This document shows positions 6,111-12,255 of a DNA stretch of 12,255 bases, piece by piece. The notes under the pieces were generated by a model. That model was not told the origin of the DNA, ran no database searches, and saw only the letters and a program-made list of their open reading frames with translations. Origin of the DNA: an uncultured Oscillospiraceae bacterium (GTDB lineage Bacteria; Bacillota; Clostridia; Oscillospirales; Ruminococcaceae); NCBI GenBank assembly GCA_910578755.1, contig CAJTSZ010000069.1, positions 1 through 12,255 on the forward strand. Direction: 5' to 3'. A program made the translations under genes and the position numbers. Position 1 is the stretch's first letter. Every line of letters begins with the position of its first letter.

Positions 6111-8099
6111 ATGGACACTTTAAAACGCAACGACTTTTTAGAGTACCGCTTTTTATCCGGGCTGGAGCCTTCCCCCAGCCTGCGCCACGCTGTTTTTACC
6201 GTAAGCCAGGCAGATTACGAGGAAAACGGCTACCGCCATAACCTGTGGCTGTATGACGCGCAAACAAAGCAAATCCGCCAGCTTACCGCAATGGATAAAG
6301 AAAACAATGCTTTTTGGCTGGATGATTCCACCCTTGTTTTCCCTTCCATGCGGGATAAAAAATGCAAGGAACGAGTGGAAAAAGGCGAAGCATGGACCAT
6401 TTTTTACGCCATTGATATCCACGGCGGGGAAGCAAAAGAGTATATGCGCCTCCCGCTTACTGTAACTAAGGCTTTTCCCGCTGGGGAAAATAAATTTGTT
6501 TTCGTTGTCAATTATGATAATGCCGGCATTGACCTGCACCAGTACCAGGGCCTGGAAAAACAAACCAAGGAAACCGAAATAAAACAAAATAAGGACTATG
6601 AAATTTTAGACGAAATTCCTTACTGGTCCAACGGGCACGGCTTTACAAACAAAAAGCGTTCCCGCCTGTACCTATACGAAAAAGAGGAAAACCGCCTCAC
6701 CCCCATTACAGAGCCTCTGGAAAACGCCCATTGCTTCTGTGTGGAACAGGGCAAAGCCCTGTTTTCCGCCAGCCTGTTCCAGGATAAAGCTGGGCAAACC
6801 GACGGCCTCTATTCTTTTGATGTAAACACAAAGGAACGGGCCACCCTTTTGGAGGACAATACTTGGGAACTGGGCTTCGCCGGCTTTATTGGCGGGCGTG
6901 TGTTCTGCACCGCTACCGATATGCTCCACTACGGCATTAACGAAAACAAAAAATTCTACTTTGTTGAAAACGGCGCCCTCACCCTTTGGGCGGACTACGA
7001 CCGCAGCTTTGGCTCCGGCGTTGGTTCCGACTGCCGTTTGGGCGGCAGCCCTTACTACCGCGTCATTGGCGAAAAGCTTTACTTCCTCACCTTGGACGGC
7101 TTTTATTCCTATGTGCGCACTTTGGACCTCAAAGGCAATTTTGAAACCCTCACCGCCCCCAAAGGCTCTGTAGATGGGTTTGCTGTAAACGGGGATGCCA
7201 TCCTCTTTATTGGGATGCGCGGCCTGCGCCTCCAAGAACTGTACCTAATGGAACAGCCTAAGGGCGCCGAGGAGCAAATCACCCAGTTCAATGAGGATAT
7301 TTTCCAAAATAAAACCCTGGCCCAGCCAGAGTATTTAGCCTTTGAAAACGACGGTGTTTCCCTGGACGGCTGGGTGCTTAAGCCCATCGGCTTTGACCCT
7401 GCCAGAAAATACCCGGCTATTTTGGATATCCACGGCGGGCCAAAATCTGCTTTTGGCGATGTGTTCTTCCACGAAATGCAAATTTGGGCCAATGACGGGT
7501 ACTTTGTATTTTTCTGCAATCCACGGGGCGGCGATGGAAAAGGCAACGCCTTTGCTGATATTCGGGGCAAGTATGGCACCATTGATTATGACGATTTAAT
7601 GAAATTTACCGACCTTGTGCTGGAAAAATACCCCCAAATCGACAACCAGCGCATGGGCGTAACCGGCGGCAGCTACGGCGGCTTTATGACCAACTGGATT
7701 ATCGGCCATACCGACCGGTTCTGCTGCGCGGCTTCCCAGCGCAGCATTGCCAACTGGATCTCCATGTCCTGCACCACGGATATTGGCTACTACTTCTCCG
7801 CCGACCAAAACAACTGCGACACCTGGAGCGACCAGGAAAAGCTATGGTGGCATTCTCCCCTGCGCTACGCTAACCAGGTAAAAACCCCTACCCTATTTAT
7901 CCACTCTGAGGAGGACTACCGCTGCTGGCTTACAGAGGGCCTGCAAATGTTTAACGCCCTAAAATTCCACGGCGTACCTTCCCGCCTGTGTATGTTCCGT
8001 GGGGAAAACCACGAGCTCAGCCGTTCCGGCAAGCCCCGCCACCGCGAAAAACGCTTGGTGGAAATTACCGCCTGGTTTGACCAGTATTTGAAAAAATAG
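6111..8099 (+). CDS. S9-family serine peptidase (prolyl oligopeptidase / acylaminoacyl-peptidase type)
   Basis: 662 aa, the usual length for bacterial S9 enzymes. Residues 1 to about 420 are beta-rich and look like the propeller that guards the active site. The C-terminal alpha/beta-hydrolase domain has the oxyanion motif HGGP (His441), the nucleophile elbow GGSYGG (Ser521), Asp602 in SEEDYRCW and His634 in GENHELSR, so the triad is complete. No signal peptide is visible, so it should be cytosolic, trimming short peptides from their N-terminus or at proline or acylated residues. The exact specificity cannot be read. ATG 6111 is clear: AGGAGG (6097-6102) lies 8 nt upstream, behind a TATAAT promoter. 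The small acidic protein gene follows 81 nt after the stop without a strong terminator between, so the two may be co-transcribed. Confidence 0.92.
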   Translation: MDTLKRNDFLEYRFLSGLEPSPSLRHAVFTVSQADYEENGYRHNLWLYDAQTKQIRQLTAMDKENNAFWLDDSTLVFPSMRDKKCKERVEKGEAWTIFYAIDIHGGEAKEYMRLPLTVTKAFPAGENKFVFVVNYDNAGIDLHQYQGLEKQTKETEIKQNKDYEILDEIPYWSNGHGFTNKKRSRLYLYEKEENRLTPITEPLENAHCFCVEQGKALFSASLFQDKAGQTDGLYSFDVNTKERATLLEDNTWELGFAGFIGGRVFCTATDMLHYGINENKKFYFVENGALTLWADYDRSFGSGVGSDCRLGGSPYYRVIGEKLYFLTLDGFYSYVRTLDLKGNFETLTAPKGSVDGFAVNGDAILFIGMRGLRLQELYLMEQPKGAEEQITQFNEDIFQNKTLAQPEYLAFENDGVSLDGWVLKPIGFDPARKYPAILDIHGGPKSAFGDVFFHEMQIWANDGYFVFFCNPRGGDGKGNAFADIRGKYGTIDYDDLMKFTDLVLEKYPQIDNQRMGVTGGSYGGFMTNWIIGHTDRFCCAASQRSIANWISMSCTTDIGYYFSADQNNCDTWSDQEKLWWHSPLRYANQVKTPTLFIHSEEDYRCWLTEGLQMFNALKFHGVPSRLCMFRGENHELSRSGKPRHREKRLVEITAWFDQYLKK

Positions 8100-8180
8100 G
8101 TTTGAGAAAACCTCGAAAAACCTCACAAAACTTTATATTTCGTTCCATTTAAAAGGATGAATATTGTGGAGGATAAAAAT

Positions 8181-8516
8181 ATGCAGACAATCATTGTACT
8201 GTTAAATCCAGGAAAGCTACAAAACCCCGACTTGGATTTAAGATATTGCGTACCGGACCGCATTGAGGAAGTATCCAATTCTTTCATACAAGACAACGGA
8301 TATGACTATATAGACACAGAACCCGGGGAACCGGGACCATTGATGGGTATTTGGCTGGAAACAGAAAACGCAACTGAAAGCTGGCATATTGTAAGCGAAT
8401 TGCTGCAAAATGAACGGTTTTTGGAAAATGATTTGTCCCTGTCGGCCCAGATATATATTTCTGAAAAAGATAGTGCCGATTTGGATGACTGCACCCTTGT
8501 TTTTCCTGCGCAGTAA
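8181..8516 (+). CDS. Small, highly acidic protein of unknown function
   Basis: I do not recognise this 111-residue protein. It starts MQTIIVLLNPGKLQNPDLDL and ends CTLVFPAQ. No membrane segment, signal peptide or cysteine motif is visible. By my count it has 22 Asp/Glu against 5 Lys/Arg, so it is strongly acidic, and it looks like one compact alpha/beta domain. I chose ATG 8181 because GGAGG (8168-8172) stands 8 nt upstream. ATG 8157, adding eight residues, has AAAAGG directly abutting it. It lies downstream of the S9 peptidase in the same direction and ends just before a strong terminator, so it may be the last gene of that unit. Acidic single-domain proteins of this size are common among toxin immunity proteins, but no toxin gene is nearby, so I make no such call. 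Confidence 0.7.
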   Translation: MQTIIVLLNPGKLQNPDLDLRYCVPDRIEEVSNSFIQDNGYDYIDTEPGEPGPLMGIWLETENATESWHIVSELLQNERFLENDLSLSAQIYISEKDSADLDDCTLVFPAQ

Positions 8517-8532
8517 GGCAGCTGCCCCTTAA

Positions 8533-8566
8533 AAAAATCCCGCCGCAAATTTGCGGCGGGATTTTT
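8533..8566. terminator. Bidirectional intrinsic terminator after the acidic protein gene
   Basis: A perfect 34-nt palindrome: AAAAATCCCGCCGCAAA (8533-8549) and its complement (8550-8566), ending TTTTT. It starts 16 nt after the stop codon and can end transcripts from both strands, including any running leftward out of the repeat. Confidence 0.9.
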
Positions 8567-9206
8567 CTCCAAGCCTGTGCTATCGGGCTTACACAGCCCG
8601 CACCTGCGCTCGGCATTACTGAACTTTGGGGCTTTAACGGTTAGAGTTTGCAAGCAAACAAGTCCACACCGGAGGGCAGCCCGACCTCACCTTGGGGAGG
8701 GCTTGGCCTCACGCAGGGGAGTGTTCCTTGTAACCTGGCTATGTAGCTTGACTACTGCCTATTAAAATGAAAACACTCCCCAAGTGCGGCCAACCGCCAG
8801 CCCCACAGCGTGGGGCCACAAGTTCGCAAAGCGAACTTGCGATAACTTGTGCCTTTGCTGTAGTTTTCGCAAGTTTGCCAAAGGCAAACTTGTAGCCGTT
8901 GGAACAACGGCGGCGTTCCGCTGAACGGCAGGGAGGCCTTTCCCACCGGCCCTGCGGAAGGGGGCCAAGGGGTGAACCTACAAGTCCGCAAAGCGAACTT
9001 GCTGCCAATTCAGCGGGAATACCCGCTGAATTGCTGTTTCTTTTCCATATTTCTTTTGCCGCCAAAAGAATGGGCCATGTTACAGCAAAGGAAAACCTTT
9101 GTTGTAACATTTGGATTATGGGGCTAAAAGCCCCAAGGCTTGGAAGTGGCCGCGCACTTCCAAAAGAATATAGGCCGGAGGGCCCGCCGGGGAGGCCCTT
9201 GGGGGC
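8566..9206 (-). repeat. Hairpin-array repeat, copy C (mosaic)
   Basis: The left part (8566-8797) follows copies A and B: 16 nt at 8566-8581 match 502-517, 31 nt at 8703-8733 match 5618-5648, and 27 nt at 8771-8797 match 5684-5710. The 10-bp GGGGAGTGTT/AACACTCCCC stem recurs. The middle holds GCCCCAC/GTGGGGC (8800-8816), CAAGTTCGC/GCGAACTTG (8819-8839), CAAGTTTGCC/GGCAAACTTG (8870-8892) and GCCGTT/AACGGC (8895-8911). The right part (8981-9068) is an inverted copy of about 5158-5245 and is followed by ATGTTACAGCAAAGG/CCTTTGTTGTAACAT (9077-9110, 15 bp with one G-U), GGGGCT/AGCCCC (9120-9134) and TTGGAAGTG/CACTTCCAA (9140-9163). The copy begins next to the pyrB stop codon. I see no gene in it. 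Confidence 0.8.
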
Positions 9207-10292
9207 TTACGCCTTACTGCTTGCAGCCTCGCAGTAAATGCACCTGTACTCCCCGTTGACCAGGCGGAAGCTTTGCTCCAGCTCCTGCTCAATGGTGGTA
9301 ATGCAGGCAGGGTTTTGGCAGGTAAGGCTGTGGCACAGTTCTTCCCTTTGGGCTGGTTTTTCTGCTGTTGGCTCCACTTCCTCCAACAAGCCAAGCAGCT
9401 TTAAAATCAACGCCATACGCACAATTTTACCATAAAACACTTGTTTAAAGTAAGCTGCCCGCGGGTCCTTATCCACCTGCACCGAAATTTCGTTTACTCT
9501 TGGCAGGGGGTGCAGCACGTACATTTCTTTTTTGGCCAGGGCCATTTTTTCCGTATCCAAAATATAGCTGTCCTTTAAGCGCAGGTATTCCTCCTCGCTG
9601 GCAAAGCGTTCCTTTTGTATGCGGGTCATGTAAAGAATATCCAGCTCCGGCATCACGGCTTCCAGGCCCTGTACCTTGCTGTAGGGGATTTTTTTCTCAT
9701 CCAGCAGCTGCTGAATATAGGCGGGAATTTGCAGCTCCTGGGGGGCAATGAGCACAAAGCGCACCCCAGAGTACCGGGAAAGGGCGGTAATAAGGGAATG
9801 TACCGTGCGGCCAAATTTTAAGTCGCCGCACAGGCCAACGGTTAGGTTATCCACACGGCCCAGCAGGCTGTGAATGGTCATCAGGTCTGTTAGGGTTTGG
9901 GTTGGATGCTGGTGCCCGCCGTCCCCGGCATTGATGATTGGCACAGGGGAACAGCCGGCCGCAACGGCAGGCGCGCCCTCCTTTGGGTGGCGCATGGCAA
10001 TAATATCCGCAAAGCAGCCCACCACCTGGGCGGTGTCCGCTACACTTTCCCCTTTTGCGGCGGAACTGGAATTGGCGGAAGAAAAACCAACCACGCTTCC
10101 CCCCAGCTCCAGCATAGCAGCTTCAAAGCTCAAGCGGGTACGGGTGCTGGGCTCGTAAAACAAAGTGGCCAGCTTTTTGCCGCGGCACATTTGGGCGTAC
10201 TTTTCCGGATGGGCGATAATATCGTCGCCGGTTTGCAGCAGCTGGCCTATTTCTTTCAGGGAAAGGTCCATAGGGTCAATTAAATGTCTCAT
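9207..10292 (-). CDS. pyrB: Aspartate carbamoyltransferase with C-terminal PyrI-like zinc-ribbon tail
   Basis: The enzyme joins carbamoyl phosphate and aspartate to N-carbamoyl-aspartate, the committed step of pyrimidine synthesis. Residues 1 to about 305 are a full catalytic chain: STRT phosphate loop (49-52), active-site Lys80 in SAAKGES, HPTQTLTDL (129 on) and LHPLPR (260-265). After a Glu/Pro-rich linker comes an extra tail of about 45 residues with Cys325-x4-Cys330 and, 20 residues on, Cys351-x2-Cys354. This matches the C-x4-C...C-x2-C zinc site of the PyrI C-terminal domain, which in E. coli binds the catalytic chain. The nucleotide-binding N-terminal half of PyrI is absent. I prefer ATG 10292 (361 aa), with AGGAGG 7 nt upstream; ATG 10298 leaves only 1 nt. 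A PyrR-type attenuator precedes the gene. No other pyr gene is in the window. Confidence 0.93.
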   Translation of the reverse strand: MRHLIDPMDLSLKEIGQLLQTGDDIIAHPEKYAQMCRGKKLATLFYEPSTRTRLSFEAAMLELGGSVVGFSSANSSSAAKGESVADTAQVVGCFADIIAMRHPKEGAPAVAAGCSPVPIINAGDGGHQHPTQTLTDLMTIHSLLGRVDNLTVGLCGDLKFGRTVHSLITALSRYSGVRFVLIAPQELQIPAYIQQLLDEKKIPYSKVQGLEAVMPELDILYMTRIQKERFASEEEYLRLKDSYILDTEKMALAKKEMYVLHPLPRVNEISVQVDKDPRAAYFKQVFYGKIVRMALILKLLGLLEEVEPTAEKPAQREELCHSLTCQNPACITTIEQELEQSFRLVNGEYRCIYCEAASSKA

Positions 10293-10348
10293 TTTCATTC
10301 CTCCTGTATGTTACATTGTCCTGTACGGCCCGCGCTTCCATGGGCCGC

Positions 10349-10382
10349 AAAAAAGCCCCCTTGCACAAAATACAAGAAGGCT
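10349..10382 (-). terminator. Attenuator terminator in the pyrB leader
   Basis: On the minus strand AGCCTTCTTGTA (10382-10371), loop TTTTG and TGCAAGGGGGCT (10365-10354) form a 12-bp stem with G-U pairs, followed by six T (10354-10349). It lies about 57 nt before the pyrB start. Its 5' arm overlaps the antiterminator arm. It may also end read-through from the MATE gene. Confidence 0.8.
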
Positions 10383-10449
10383 AAAATACAAAATTATGGG
10401 GTTTTCTTTGTTCCCAATCCTTTTTAGCCTCTCGGTGCTAAGTTAAAGG
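10378..10449 (-). promoter_or_regulatory. PyrR-binding hairpin and antiterminator (pyrimidine attenuator)
   Basis: On the minus strand CCTTT...AAAGG (10449/10419) encloses TTAG-CA-CC-GAGA-GG-CTAA, a bulged hairpin carrying AGCACCGAGAGGCT. This agrees with the PyrR binding-loop consensus ARUCCNGNGAGGYU at 12 of 14 positions, as I recall that consensus. AGGCTAAAA at its 3' side (complement of 10430-10422) can instead pair with TTTTAGCCT (complement of 10386-10378), which overlaps the 5' arm of the terminator. The layout is therefore anti-antiterminator, antiterminator, terminator, as in Bacillus pyr leaders. UMP-bound PyrR would stabilise the first hairpin and so favour termination. No pyrR gene is in the window. 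Confidence 0.75.
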
Positions 10450-10482
10450 CGCGGTCCCTGCTGCCCCCGGCAGCTTATTTAC

Positions 10483-10512
10483 ATTTTACCCCACCAGGGC
10501 AGGGCCTGTCAA
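10483..10512 (-). promoter_or_regulatory. Promoter of pyrB
   Basis: On the minus strand a perfect TTGACA (10512-10507) and TAAAAT (10488-10483) are 18 nt apart, starting 15 nt after the MATE stop codon. The transcript would begin near 10476, giving a leader of about 185 nt that contains the attenuator. A small hairpin, GCTGCC/GGCAGC (10460-10474), lies at its 5' end. Confidence 0.65.
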
Positions 10513-10526
10513 TGGGATTGAAAAAT

Positions 10527-11873
10527 TTATGCCTCCTCTTTTACACCCTCGCCCAGCTGTTTTTTCACCCGCCAGCGTACCGGCATAAAAGCCAAAAAGG
10601 TTGCTACTTCTGCAAAAGCCAGGGTAATCCACACACCGGTTTCCTGTAAAAACGGCGGAAAAACAATAAGGCCTACAATAATCAGGGCAATGCCTCTGGT
10701 AACGGCAATCATGGTGGTAAACACCGGCTTTTCAATGGATTGGAAGTAGTACATCATGGAGGTGTTGACGCCGGTAAACACAAAGGATGAAAAATAAATA
10801 ACCGTAGCCGCCGCCCCGCTTTCCACCAAACCTGGGCTATCCGCCAAAAATACAGCGGTTATTTCCTGGGGGAACAGCAGGATTACCCCATACACAACCG
10901 CGGCAAACACAAGGGAGGAAAGCGCGGAACACCGGTTCGCCCGTTCCACCCTTTGGTACAGCTTTGCGCCAAAGTTGGTGCTGATTAGGGGCTGGGCTGC
11001 CTGGGCAATACCGTTAAATATGCCTTTGCCCACATAGGCAATGTTGGAAATAACGCTGTAAATAGCCACAGCCCCTGCCCCGCCAAGGCCCAGCAGCACA
11101 AAATTGTACAGGAAAATAACCATACCGGAGGTAAACTCCAAAATAAAAGTGCCTGCGCCGTTGGCCAAAATCCGCCCTAAAAGCTGGGGGGAGAAAAAAT
11201 GCTTTACAAAGGAAACCCGGTTGCTTTTGGTAATAAAGTGCAAAGCCAGTATCCCTACAGATACCAAAGGCCCAATGGAGGTTGCCACAGCGGCGCCGCG
11301 CATACCGCCCTTAAGCAGGACAACAAACACATAGTCCAAAACAATGTTTAACACATTGCCGGTGGTGCTGGCTATCATCACTAGCTTGGGGTTGTAATCC
11401 GCCCGCACCAGCACCTGCATTTGGCTGGAAAGCAAATAGGCAAAGGCCCCTATGCCAATGGGCAGCATATAATCCACCACATAGGGGAGCAGCTCCTGAT
11501 TTGCGCCAAAAGCCTTGGAAATTGGCACAACAAACACCGTACACAGAATACTGAGCAGGATACCAATGGCCAAATTCAGCGCCATAGCCAGGGTAAACAC
11601 CCGGTTAGTATCGTCGTACTGCTGCTGGCCGTTAAATACGGAGATGGTAGTTGCCGCCCCAACGCCCAGCAGCAGCCCTATGGAAGAAAATATGGTAAAA
11701 ATGGGCATGGCAATGTTTAAGGCTGCAAGGCCGGTACTGCCCACACCGTAGGAAATAAAAAACACGTCGGACATACAGTACACCGAATGTGAAATCATAC
11801 CTATAATAGTAGGTACTAAAAAGTGTATATAAGATTTTGAAACGCTGCCATGGGTAAGGCCGGAAACAGACAT
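10527..11873 (-). CDS. MATE-family multidrug/Na+ or H+ antiporter (MepA/DinF-like)
   Basis: 448 aa, mostly hydrophobic, with about 12 membrane segments in two halves, the normal MATE size. Recognisable parts are the N-terminal IHFLVPTIIGMISHSVYCMS followed by DVFFISYGVG, the middle segment GNVLNIVLDYVFV followed by GGMRGAAVATSIGP, and the repeat of the fold from about residue 225. Such proteins sit in the cell membrane and expel cationic drugs or metabolites in exchange for Na+ or H+; the substrate cannot be read. The ATG at 11873 has GGAAG about 5 nt upstream and a near-consensus promoter. No clear terminator follows the stop. The pyrB promoter begins at once, and the pyrB attenuator may serve both genes. 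Confidence 0.9.
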   Translation of the reverse strand: MSVSGLTHGSVSKSYIHFLVPTIIGMISHSVYCMSDVFFISYGVGSTGLAALNIAMPIFTIFSSIGLLLGVGAATTISVFNGQQQYDDTNRVFTLAMALNLAIGILLSILCTVFVVPISKAFGANQELLPYVVDYMLPIGIGAFAYLLSSQMQVLVRADYNPKLVMIASTTGNVLNIVLDYVFVVLLKGGMRGAAVATSIGPLVSVGILALHFITKSNRVSFVKHFFSPQLLGRILANGAGTFILEFTSGMVIFLYNFVLLGLGGAGAVAIYSVISNIAYVGKGIFNGIAQAAQPLISTNFGAKLYQRVERANRCSALSSLVFAAVVYGVILLFPQEITAVFLADSPGLVESGAAATVIYFSSFVFTGVNTSMMYYFQSIEKPVFTTMIAVTRGIALIIVGLIVFPPFLQETGVWITLAFAEVATFLAFMPVRWRVKKQLGEGVKEEA

Positions 11874-11900
11874 AACATCTTCCTTTTCATTTTATTGAAA

Positions 11901-11920
11901 CCCCCATATTTGTTTGGGGG
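11901..11920 (-). promoter_or_regulatory. Hairpin in the MATE leader
   Basis: CCCCCA (11901-11906) and TGGGGG (11915-11920) form a 6-bp stem between the promoter and the start codon. The position suits an operator or a leader structure; no known riboswitch is recognised. Confidence 0.35.
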
Positions 11921-11932
11921 ACAAGCTTTTTT

Positions 11933-11961
11933 ATTATAACCAGCCTTATTTTAAAAGTCAA
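11933..11961 (-). promoter_or_regulatory. Near-consensus promoter of the MATE gene
   Basis: On the minus strand TTGACT (11961-11956), a 17-nt spacer and TATAAT (11938-11933) stand 60 nt before the start codon. It is the best promoter in the window, so expression could be high unless it is repressed. Confidence 0.8.
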
Positions 11962-11989
11962 CGCCTTGCAAAAACCTTCTTGCGGGCCT

Positions 11990-12255
11990 CCGTGGCTCCC
12001 CTTTTTGAGGGTTCCGCCCCCAGGGCTGCCCCCTTTTTTGGCAGTATGCGCCTACTTCCAAGCCTGTGGCTGTTGGGGCTTTCGTCCCCATAACCCTTTT
12101 AGGGGCCGGCGGGCCCCTAAGACCCCAGGCCATACTTCTTTTGGAAGTGTTCGCTGTGCCAGCGGGCTTACGCCAGCTTTTTGGGGCGCGCCGCCCCCAA
12201 ACCCCAGGCCATATTTCTTTTGGCATCAAAAGAAATATGGAAAAGAAAAATGCCG
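11990..12255 (+). repeat. Hairpin-array repeat, copy D, cut by window edge
   Basis: This copy has the same orientation as 5047-5440. TAGGGGCC/GGCCCCTA (12100-12119) and TTGGGG/CCCCAA (12181-12200) are followed by CCATATTTCTTTT/AAAAGAAATATGG (12209-12221/12228-12240). The 50 nt at 12199-12248 are identical to 5140-5189. A second, partial version of the same module (CCCCAGGCCATACTTCTTTTG) starts near 12123, so the module is doubled here. The copy lies upstream of the MATE promoter, pointing away from the gene. No coding sequence is supported. Confidence 0.75.

Noticed and set aside
6672..7235. 187-codon minus-strand frame
   Set aside because: Antisense shadow of the S9 peptidase gene, with Ala/Gly/Val-rich low-information translation.
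8098..8113. Terminator after the S9 peptidase (AGGTTT/AAACCT)
   Set aside because: The stem is only 6 bp, overlaps the stop codon and has no T-run. Read-through into the small acidic gene seems likelier.
8566..9206. Insertion sequence or transposase remnant
   Set aside because: No transposase-like translation in any frame and no flanking target duplication seen. If mobile, the element must be moved by something outside the window.

Overview
The window reads as a chromosomal piece of a moderately GC-rich Bacillota genome, most like a clostridial gut or anaerobe lineage. The grounds are AGGAGG-type ribosome binding sites, a pyrB gene behind a PyrR-type attenuator, a heterodimeric BmrC/BmrD-like ABC exporter and a MepA/DinF-like MATE pump. 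This placement is inference; no rRNA or lineage marker is present.

Layout: 1-339 (minus) is the N-terminal part of a cation:proton antiporter that runs off the left edge. 340-1222 is a divergent intergenic region filled mostly by a hairpin-rich repeat. 1232-4971 (plus) is a two-gene operon for a heterodimeric ABC exporter. 4972-6047 is about 1 kb of non-coding, hairpin-dense repeat. 6111-8099 (plus) is an S9-family serine peptidase, followed by a small, very acidic protein of unknown function (8181-8516) and a strong terminator. 8517-9206 is again repeat. 9207-10292 (minus) is pyrB with an unusual C-terminal zinc-ribbon tail like the last domain of PyrI, preceded by a leader (10299-10512) that folds as a PyrR attenuator. 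10527-11873 (minus) is a MATE efflux protein with a near-consensus promoter. 11962-12255 is another repeat copy, cut by the right edge.

Gene content is ordinary: drug or metabolite export (ABC pair, MATE), ion homeostasis, peptide breakdown and pyrimidine synthesis. The unusual part is the non-coding DNA. The four long intergenic regions carry about five mosaic copies, in both orientations, of one element built from consecutive hairpins. Between copies, stem sequences change while pairing is kept. One example is a 10-bp stem in which five pairs are changed on both strands. This is the signature of selection for structure, either RNA or extruded DNA, rather than for sequence or protein. It behaves like a BIME/REP-type mosaic or a repeated structured RNA. 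I cannot tell from the sequence alone whether it is already described.
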